DNA from: WTXA01 sp041741995
GTDB taxonomy: Bacteria > Bacillota > TC1
NCBI GenBank assembly: GCA_041741995.1
Contig: JBGSJN010000048.1
Span: 1 to 11,299 of the forward strand
Length of the DNA: 11,299 nucleotides
Direction: 5' to 3'
The position numbers and the translations under genes are program-made. The notes under the pieces were generated by a model. The model saw only the letters and a list, made by a program, of their open reading frames with translations, was not told where the DNA came from and made no database searches. Below are positions 1 to 4,594 of the stretch, piece by piece. The stretch's first letter is position 1. Each line of letters begins with the position of its first letter.

Positions 1-1442
1 TCAATTTCTGGAGCCATTGTATGTAGTTTAGTCCAGTAATTGTCATAGTCATACCATTGTGCATTTAAGTCATCAACATCATATTGTTGTTGTTCAATCC
101 AAGTGTAGTATTTCAAGTTGTGAACTCTTTTCTTGGATGCATAAGTCAACTCTTCAACATAGTCGATGTCGTTTTCCAAGGCAGAAACAGAATGGTCAAC
201 AGCAGCTTGAACTGTAGAATATTTACCGAATTCTTCATCCATCTCAGCTAAACGAGATTGATACATTTCAGCAGAGTCTGTTAATACAGTTAAGATGCAA
301 TCATCTTCAGTGTACTCATAATATTTAGCCATTTTGATAGCCATAATAATATTAGCAGCACCAGAAATTCCAGCCCAATTTAACTTGTCAATAACGTCTT
401 GTTTTACACCAATTGATTTTAAATATTCTTGACCAGCTGGTTCATTGAATAGTCTGAAAAGTCTCAGAGCATCTGCATCATCAATACCTATTAACATGTC
501 GCTGTTCTTAACGTTGTGAATCCAAGGAATGTGCTTGTCGCCAATACCTTCAATCCAGTGTTCTCCGAATCCATTATTTAGAAGTGTTGAACAGTCAGTA
601 GCTTCACCAACTGCTAGTTTAGCACCTTGATAGTGATCCTTAATGTAATCTCCTGATCCTAAAGTTCCAGCAGAACCAGAAGTTAAACAAACTGCTGATA
701 ATTTTGATGTAGCAGTTTTTTCAGCTTCATATATGCTTTGCATAGCACTTCCAGTAACTTCATAGTGCCATAAGTGGTTAATTAACTCACCAAATTGATT
801 AAAGATAATTGCTTTTCCAGGTCTTTCTCTTTTTAGTCTCCAAGTTTCGTCATAGATTTCTTTAACGTTTGACTCAGAACCATATGTAGGAATAATTTCA
901 TCAGCAACCTTCTTCAACCAGTTGAATCTTTCAGCTGACATGTTTTCAGGAAGAATTGCGATTGATTTACAACCTAATAAGTTAGATAATAAAGCTCCAC
1001 CTCTACAGTAGTTACCTGTTGATGGCCAAACAGCCTCATGATAAGTAGGGTCAAATTGACCAGTTACTAGTCTTGGAACTAGACATGCATAAGCAGGTCC
1101 AACTTTGTGAGCTCCGATTGGAAAGTATTTACCTGACATTGCAAAAATTCTAGCTTTAACTCCAGAAATTTCAGATGGAATTTCAATGTAGTTAGGAAGC
1201 TTGTTTGAATTATATAGTCCACCTTCCTGTTTAGGCTCATTGTACCAAGAAATTCTGAAAAGATTAATAGGGTCTAAATCTTGTGTGTTAACAGTCTTTA
1301 GTTTGTCTTTAATCTCTTGTGGAATTAAATCCGGGTTTTTCATTTGTGCAATTGTTGGAACGATAATATTTTGTTCCTTAGCACGTTGAACAGTTTTTTC
1401 TAATACTGCTTCGTTGATTGTTAAGTCAATAAGTGTTCTCAT
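1..1442 (-). CDS. Fold-type II PLP-dependent enzyme (cysteine synthase/threonine synthase superfamily), 3' end outside window
   Basis: 480 complete codons are visible, from an ATG ending at 1442, with AGGAGGA (1449-1455) six bases upstream. The reading frame runs off the left edge. Sequence shows: an AHKVG motif (residues 111-115) whose K113 is the best candidate for the PLP-binding lysine; STGN (141-144), the substrate-loop signature of cysteine and threonine synthases; and a glycine-rich TSGSAGT loop (254-260) that should hold the PLP phosphate. LTDS (387-390) may contact the pyridine ring. Family knowledge: related proteins in anaerobic Firmicutes are about 500 residues and are usually annotated only as PLP-dependent protein or lyase/thiolase, so probably few residues are missing. 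Substrate unknown; beta-elimination, beta-replacement or thiolysis of an amino acid are all possible. It could be a relative of the OrtB subunit of 2-amino-4-oxopentanoate thiolase, but no OrtA-like gene precedes it. It uses more C-ending codons (AAC, GAC, TAC, TTC) than its neighbours, which suggests high expression. It is divergent from a Crp/Fnr regulator. Confidence 0.9.
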   Translation of the reverse strand, partial: MRTLIDLTINEAVLEKTVQRAKEQNIIVPTIAQMKNPDLIPQEIKDKLKTVNTQDLDPINLFRISWYNEPKQEGGLYNSNKLPNYIEIPSEISGVKARIFAMSGKYFPIGAHKVGPAYACLVPRLVTGQFDPTYHEAVWPSTGNYCRGGALLSNLLGCKSIAILPENMSAERFNWLKKVADEIIPTYGSESNVKEIYDETWRLKRERPGKAIIFNQFGELINHLWHYEVTGSAMQSIYEAEKTATSKLSAVCLTSGSAGTLGSGDYIKDHYQGAKLAVGEATDCSTLLNNGFGEHWIEGIGDKHIPWIHNVKNSDMLIGIDDADALRLFRLFNEPAGQEYLKSIGVKQDVIDKLNWAGISGAANIIMAIKMAKYYEYTEDDCILTVLTDSAEMYQSRLAEMDEEFGKYSTVQAAVDHSVSALENDIDYVEELTYASKKRVHNLKYYTWIEQQQYDVDDLNAQWYDYDNYWTKLHTMAPEI

Positions 1443-1448
1443 TTAGTA

Positions 1449-1455
1449 TCCTCCT
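1449..1455 (-). promoter_or_regulatory. Strong ribosome binding site of the PLP enzyme gene
   Basis: AGGAGGA on the minus strand, six bases before the ATG. It is a near-perfect match to the anti-Shine-Dalgarno sequence. This fixes the start and agrees with the optimised codon use of the gene. Confidence 0.85.
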
Positions 1456-1477
1456 AAAATTATTATAAACATCAAAA

Positions 1478-1507
1478 GTCCGAGAAAGAATTTTATCCTT
1501 TCCAGAC
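1478..1507 (-). other. Possible hairpin in the 5' leader of the PLP enzyme gene
   Basis: On the minus strand GTCTG-GAAAG can pair with CTTTC-T-CGGAC. This gives ten pairs, including one G-T pair, with one bulged T and a nine-base loop. It lies about 35 bases upstream of the start codon and inside the transcript if the promoter at 1546-1551 is right. Four U residues follow the stem in the RNA, so it might be a weak attenuator; it could also only stabilise the mRNA. No riboswitch class is recognisable. Folding energy was not computed. Confidence 0.35.
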
Positions 1508-1545
1508 GACATACTCAATTTTACATTAAATTTACTAAATATTCC

Positions 1546-1551
1546 ACTATA
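1546..1551 (-). promoter_or_regulatory. Candidate -10 element of the PLP enzyme gene
   Basis: TATAGT on the minus strand. It implies transcription starting near 1539 and a leader of about 97 bases. The -35 position, 17 bases upstream, is only a T-run with no good hexamer. A promoter of this shape usually needs an activator, and the palindrome at 1578-1591 is centred about 45 bases upstream of the predicted start. An alternative -35 (TTGCAC) just upstream pairs only with a poor -10. Confidence 0.35.
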
Positions 1552-1577
1552 AAGTGCAAATTTATGATAAAAAAAAA

Positions 1578-1591
1578 TGTAATCATTTACA
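1578..1591. promoter_or_regulatory. Palindromic candidate Crp/Fnr-family operator between the divergent genes
   Basis: Perfect TGTAA-tcat-TTACA inverted repeat (five-base arms, four-base spacer). Crp/Fnr regulators bind two-fold symmetric sites of this size, and the neighbouring gene encodes one. The centre (1584.5) is about 45.5 bases upstream of the predicted start of the PLP gene and 60.5 bases upstream of that of the regulator gene. These are close to the -41.5 and -61.5 positions typical of CRP activation. A chance palindrome in AT-rich DNA cannot be excluded. Confidence 0.45.
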
Positions 1592-1598
1592 ATATGCC

Positions 1599-1623
1599 AA
1601 ATATTTGACTTGCTGAAATATTT
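1599..1623. promoter_or_regulatory. Inverted repeat over the regulator's -35 region
   Basis: Two copies of the self-complementary octamer AAATATTT are separated by nine bases. The spacer contains the candidate -35 (TTGCTG, 1610-1615) of the Crp/Fnr gene. A protein bound here would block polymerase, so it could be an autorepression site. The arms are pure A/T, so chance is a real alternative. Confidence 0.3.
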
Positions 1624-1638
1624 ATCCTAATTTATACT
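1610..1638 (+). promoter_or_regulatory. Candidate sigma-A promoter of the Crp/Fnr regulator
   Basis: TTGCTG (1610-1615), 17-base spacer, TATACT (1633-1638). Transcription would start near 1645. This leaves about 20 bases of leader before the preferred ATG at 1666 and almost none before the ATG at 1648, which supports the downstream start. Confidence 0.55.
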
Positions 1639-1665
1639 TATAGTGTAATGAAAAATGGGGGTGCA

Positions 1666-2322
1666 ATGGTGACTTTTCCTTATCAAAGTGATTTGTTCAA
1701 GAATATCAAAAAACAAAAAGTTGATGCAATGATGCTTGATCTTGATTTTACTATCAAAAAGTATATGAAAAATGAGGTTATATTTAAAGGTGATGAATAT
1801 ATTGACAGTCTTGGCATCATTCTAAAAGGCAATGTACTTATCGCCAAAGAAACATCAGGAGGAAACAAGACCATGATTGCATTGTTAGAAGAGAATAGCA
1901 TGATTGGTGAGGTTATGGCTATCTCCAATAATCGAATTAGTAATCTAGTGATTTCAAGCAGTGATAATACTGAAATCATATTTATACCTATAAAAAATGT
2001 ATATAAATTCAACGAACTTAAGGATAATTTGATTGTCCTATTAGCAAAAAAAGCATTTTATATGAATAAACGTGTTTATTATTTGCAACTTAAGTCAATT
2101 AGAGGCAAACTAAGTAGATTCTTGCTGGACCTATCCGAAGGAAAAGATAGTTTGACCTTTTCCATACCCTTCAACCGTCAGAAGATGGCTGAATACCTAA
2201 ATGTGTCTAGGCCCTCTTTATCAAGAGAGATGGCACGCTTCAAGGAAGAAGGTTTAATCGATTACTATAAGGAATCTATAAAAATTATTGATAAAATTGG
2301 ATTGGAGAAATATCAGGAATAA
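1666..2322 (+). CDS. Crp/Fnr-family transcriptional regulator without cysteines
   Basis: 218 residues, the usual size of the family. Residues about 10-115 form the cyclic-nucleotide-binding-type beta barrel (KGDEYIDSLGIILKG, then NSMIGEVMA). A dimerisation helix follows, and a winged helix-turn-helix covers about 155-212, with a recognition region around NVSRPSLSREMARF (179-192). The protein has no cysteine, so it cannot carry an FNR-type iron-sulfur cluster or a cysteine redox switch. The effector could be heme, a small molecule or none. The ATG at 1666 is preferred over the in-frame ATG at 1648 because GGGGGTG lies just upstream of it and because 1648 lies only about three bases after the predicted transcription start. 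It is divergent from the PLP enzyme and convergent with the DUF1858 gene. Regulation of hybrid-cluster or nitrosative-stress functions (HcpR-like) is an inference from that neighbour, not from sequence identity. Confidence 0.9.
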   Translation: MVTFPYQSDLFKNIKKQKVDAMMLDLDFTIKKYMKNEVIFKGDEYIDSLGIILKGNVLIAKETSGGNKTMIALLEENSMIGEVMAISNNRISNLVISSSDNTEIIFIPIKNVYKFNELKDNLIVLLAKKAFYMNKRVYYLQLKSIRGKLSRFLLDLSEGKDSLTFSIPFNRQKMAEYLNVSRPSLSREMARFKEEGLIDYYKESIKIIDKIGLEKYQE

Positions 2323-2348
2323 AAAAGCCCTGTGTACACAGGGCTTTT
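2323..2348. terminator. Bidirectional intrinsic terminator (perfect 26-bp palindrome)
   Basis: AAAAGCCCTGTG and CACAGGGCTTTT flank a central TA, so all 26 bases are self-complementary. The stem is GC-rich in its middle and is followed by T-runs in both directions (TTTTATTATTT on plus, TTTTTTATTCC on minus). It fills the gap between the convergent stop codons of the regulator and the DUF1858 gene and should end both transcripts. Confidence 0.92.
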
Positions 2349-2349
2349 A

Positions 2350-2559
2350 TTATTTATTCTTTTCTTCTTCTACGGCTGTTCTCAAGTCTTCCAACATTGA
2401 CTGTAAATCTATACCATGAACTATACAGGCTTCCTCCAAGGTTTCAGCTTGTGCTGAAGGACAGCCTATACAACCTAGATGATAAGAAAACAAAACAGGA
2501 ATAACTTCAGGAAAATCTCTTACTAATTCACCTATTGTCATATCTTTGTTAATTTCCAT
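2350..2559 (-). CDS. DUF1858 / hybrid-cluster-protein-associated redox disulfide domain protein
   Basis: 69 residues starting MEINKDMTIGELVRDFPEV. The CIGC motif (C30, C33) followed by PSAQAETLEEAC..HGID is the signature of the small DUF1858 family, also described as the hybrid cluster protein (prismane)-associated redox disulfide domain. Such proteins are single-domain and cytosolic, and are thought to do disulfide or metal-linked redox chemistry; the exact reaction is not established. A third cysteine, C45, is also present. The start at 2559 is preferred because GGAAAGGAAG lies about six bases upstream; an earlier in-frame ATG (2598) would add 13 residues outside the conserved domain. It is a single-gene unit, convergent with the Crp/Fnr regulator. 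No hcp gene is in the window. Confidence 0.88.
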   Translation of the reverse strand: MEINKDMTIGELVRDFPEVIPVLFSYHLGCIGCPSAQAETLEEACIVHGIDLQSMLEDLRTAVEEEKNK

Positions 2560-2593
2560 TATGCACTTCCTTTCCATTATCTTTTTATATAAT

Positions 2594-2641
2594 ATCATAA
2601 TTCATATTAATAGTGCTAGAAATTTAACTTAAAATGTTAAA
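2594..2641 (-). promoter_or_regulatory. Weak candidate promoter and inverted repeat upstream of the DUF1858 gene
   Basis: A TATGAT -10 (minus strand, 2594-2599) has only a poor -35 (TTTCTA) 17 bases upstream. A TTTAAC-N7-GTTAAA inverted repeat (2623-2641) is centred about 45 bases before the predicted transcription start. This resembles an activator-dependent layout, but every element is AT-rich and the assignment is tentative. Confidence 0.25.
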
Positions 2642-2651
2642 CCTATTCATG

Positions 2652-2681
2652 TTGCTTAATACCACTATTATTATATATAAT
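2652..2681 (+). promoter_or_regulatory. Candidate sigma-A promoter of the ABC-2-type membrane protein gene
   Basis: TTGCTT (2652-2657), 18-base spacer, perfect TATAAT (2676-2681). It is followed by a short leader with AAGGAGA (2697-2703), seven bases before the ATG at 2711. Confidence 0.6.
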
Positions 2682-2710
2682 GTTTACATAACAAATAAGG
2701 AGAACTAAAA

Positions 2711-3328
2711 ATGAAATTTAATGAAAATTTGAAACAAAACATTATCCATGATTTCCAATCAATACTTAATAAAAGAATGATTATGATTTTCGCTCTATTA
2801 TTTATAATCTATACGATTTCTGATATGGGGGCAGTGTTTTTCTTAATTCCCCTATGTTTTGCTTTGATACCTTTTAGAAGAGATGAATATCAAAACATAA
2901 CATTACAAAAACAAAATAAAGAAATGATAAAAGCAAGATATATTTACTCAATTCTATTGTTATTAGTTGTAATATTGATTAGTTTTTTTACATCCAATGT
3001 GGTTTCAATGTTTACTGCTTCTAGTATTGATTTGATACCTATTTATTCAATTATTATTATGATTGTTATATTTTTAATAACAGCTGGATTATTGTTACCA
3101 ATATTCTATAAGTATGGTTTTAAAAAAGGACAATATGCTTTATATATTCTAGTAATAGTTTTTGCTATAATCAACCTTTACCAAAGTAGAGTACCTGTTT
3201 TAGTAAGTTTACAGGTAATAATTGAAACTAGCCAATGGTACATATTTACAGGCTTAGGCTTAATATTTGGAGGCTTATTCTTTATAGGATCATATTTTAT
3301 AACAACAAAATTGATTGTGAGAAAATAG
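2711..3328 (+). CDS. ABC-2-type permease family membrane protein without an adjacent ATPase
   Basis: 205 residues with about six hydrophobic segments (roughly 22-36, 38-55, 78-98, 108-130, 141-157, 177-198). Two features resemble the ABC-2 permease proteins of Firmicutes, whose partner ATPases export peptides, lipids or drugs. One is the charged stretch NKEMIKARY (69-77) before the third helix, which matches the R/N-K-E-x-x-x-x-R-Y element of that family. The other is LPIFYKYGFKKGQ (129-141), close to the family's P-I-x-x-K-F-G-x-x-K-G-R motif. The start is fixed by AAGGAGA and by a good promoter. The gene is alone between its own promoter and terminator, so an ATPase, if used, is encoded elsewhere. 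Substrate unknown. Family assignment is by motif recall, with moderate certainty. Confidence 0.72.
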   Translation: MKFNENLKQNIIHDFQSILNKRMIMIFALLFIIYTISDMGAVFFLIPLCFALIPFRRDEYQNITLQKQNKEMIKARYIYSILLLLVVILISFFTSNVVSMFTASSIDLIPIYSIIIMIVIFLITAGLLLPIFYKYGFKKGQYALYILVIVFAIINLYQSRVPVLVSLQVIIETSQWYIFTGLGLIFGGLFFIGSYFITTKLIVRK

Positions 3329-3344
3329 GAATAATATTAGAATC

Positions 3345-3378
3345 AAAAGGAGGTAGAACTAAATCTACCTCCTTTTTT
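3345..3378. terminator. Strong intrinsic terminator, shared by converging transcripts
   Basis: A 13-base perfect stem (AAAAGGAGGTAGA, 3345-3357, with TCTACCTCCTTTT, 3364-3376) has a six-base loop and a run of six T (3373-3378) on the plus strand. It ends the permease gene. The minus-strand side has a run of four T and lies directly after the TraB-family stop codon, so it can also end the long operon. Confidence 0.92.
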
Positions 3379-3380
3379 AT

Positions 3381-4556
3381 TTAAAATAATTTGAAAAAAC
3401 TTGAAAATATACTTTTCAATCCAATTATATTTCCTATTGCACTTCCAAACGAAGCCAGAAAAAAAATCAAGAAAACCCTTAATAAATTATTCTTTCTCCA
3501 TCTTTTAAAAATAAATAAATCATCCCCTAATAAACTAAAGTCCTTTACTTGAGGTTTTCTTAAATTTGTTTCAACTAAAGCACCTATCATTCCAGATGAT
3601 AAGACTGGGGAAGCTGCGCCAATAGGCGAACCAATCATTGTAGCCAGAATAGATAAAGGATGAGCACCTGCAATAAAAGCTCCTATTCCTCCAAGACTAC
3701 TTGTTAGTATCAACCACCTGATTATATTAGTAGCACCTTCCAAAGGGCTCTGATTTATAGTGAACACTAGAATGACCAAAACCAATATTAATAATGCACC
3801 TGCAATAAAATGTCCATATTTCTTTTTCTTTGGTATAGCAGAAATTTCCTTCATTTCCTCACGTGTTACATCATCTGCTATCAGATGAGCATATACCCCT
3901 TCAAGATGAGCTGCACCAAGGACAACAAGAACCTTCTCGCCTTGAATCTTACTTACTTTATAGGCCATATAACTATCTCTTTCATCTAGCAGATACTTTT
4001 TAACATTAGGAAATTTCAATCCTAATTCATTGATTGTATCAAGAATAACACTACTATCCTTTAATGACTCTATAGTTTCTTCATTCACCTCTTCTACTTC
4101 ATCCTTGCTAAATAAATAGGTAAGTACACTAGCTACCGTACTAATCTTATCTATAAAACCAAGCTGCCTAGTAACTCTTTTCAACGTAACCTCGATTGGT
4201 CTATCAACTAATTTAAGTTTAGATCCTATATTTTTACTTTCTTCAATCGCAGCTATCATTTCTGCTCCTGGTTTAATTCCAATTTTATCGCCCATTTTCT
4301 TTTGATAAGCAGATAACAATAAATTAGCCATAACAAAAATTGTTTGTCCTTTTTTAATCACTTCTCCAATATTAAGATTCTCATATTTGTTGTCATTATT
4401 TAAATTATCAAATCTTCCTTGACATAATTCAATAGCCACTACATCAGGTTGTAATTCCTTAATAGTTTCAACTACTTCTGTAGCACTAGCCTTGGAAACA
4501 TGCGCCGTTCCAAGTAATATTATTTCCTTGTTATCATTCTTAATCTTTTTAATCAT
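3381..4556 (-). CDS. TraB/PrgY-family protein with C-terminal membrane domain
   Basis: 391 residues. The N-terminal soluble domain (about 1-240) carries the TraB-family signatures GTAHVS (16-21), IELCQGRF (42-49), DERD (191-194) and LGAAHLEG (213-220). Conserved His and Glu/Asp residues of this kind are why the wider TraB/TIKI/ChaN group is suspected of metal-dependent hydrolase activity. The C-terminal part holds about four membrane segments (near 247-266, 280-305, 307-330 and 358-380), so the soluble domain probably faces the cytoplasm. Family knowledge: the enterococcal relatives TraB/PrgY reduce the activity of a self-made pheromone; the role in bacteria without pheromone plasmids is unknown. 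AGGAG lies six bases before the ATG. It is the last gene of the operon, 16 bases after the flippase gene, and no plasmid functions are nearby. Confidence 0.9.
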   Translation of the reverse strand: MIKKIKNDNKEIILLGTAHVSKASATEVVETIKELQPDVVAIELCQGRFDNLNNDNKYENLNIGEVIKKGQTIFVMANLLLSAYQKKMGDKIGIKPGAEMIAAIEESKNIGSKLKLVDRPIEVTLKRVTRQLGFIDKISTVASVLTYLFSKDEVEEVNEETIESLKDSSVILDTINELGLKFPNVKKYLLDERDSYMAYKVSKIQGEKVLVVLGAAHLEGVYAHLIADDVTREEMKEISAIPKKKKYGHFIAGALLILVLVILVFTINQSPLEGATNIIRWLILTSSLGGIGAFIAGAHPLSILATMIGSPIGAASPVLSSGMIGALVETNLRKPQVKDFSLLGDDLFIFKRWRKNNLLRVFLIFFLASFGSAIGNIIGLKSIFSSFFKLF

Positions 4557-4566
4557 TAAAATCTCC

Positions 4567-4594
4567 TAATTCTTAATTCTCAATTCTCAATTTA
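4567..4594. repeat. Short 7-bp tandem repeat at the 3' end of the flippase gene
   Basis: Three units of t/cAATTCT (4567-4573, 4574-4580, 4581-4587) plus a partial fourth unit. The array contains the flippase stop codon and reaches into the AGGAG that serves the TraB-family gene. It encodes the last residues (RIEN). Slippage could change the C-terminus or the spacing to the next gene. Confidence 0.5.

Noticed and set aside
1201..1389. 62-codon open frame on the plus strand
   Set aside because: It lies wholly antisense to the PLP enzyme gene, has no ribosome binding site and has no recognisable domain.
1..1442. Firm assignment of the PLP enzyme as OrtB (2-amino-4-oxopentanoate thiolase)
   Set aside because: The fold is right, but no OrtA-like gene precedes it, no ornithine-pathway gene is visible, and the gene follows directly after its own promoter region.
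1648..1665. Earlier ATG for the Crp/Fnr regulator
   Set aside because: It lies about three bases from the predicted transcription start and has no ribosome binding site, while GGGGGTG precedes the ATG at 1666.
1683..2012. 109-codon open frame on the minus strand
   Set aside because: It lies antisense to the Crp/Fnr coding sequence. Its hydrophobic translation is a by-product of AT-rich coding DNA.
1666..2322. Oxygen-sensing FNR with an iron-sulfur cluster
   Set aside because: The protein contains no cysteine, so the cluster ligands are absent.
2560..2598. Thirteen-residue N-terminal extension of the DUF1858 protein
   Set aside because: The extension covers the ribosome binding site GGAAAGGAAG of the internal ATG and lies outside the conserved domain.
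3381..4556. Plasmid or conjugative element suggested by the TraB name
   Set aside because: The name comes from enterococcal pheromone plasmids. Here the gene sits in a chromosomal-type operon with no transfer, replication or integrase genes.
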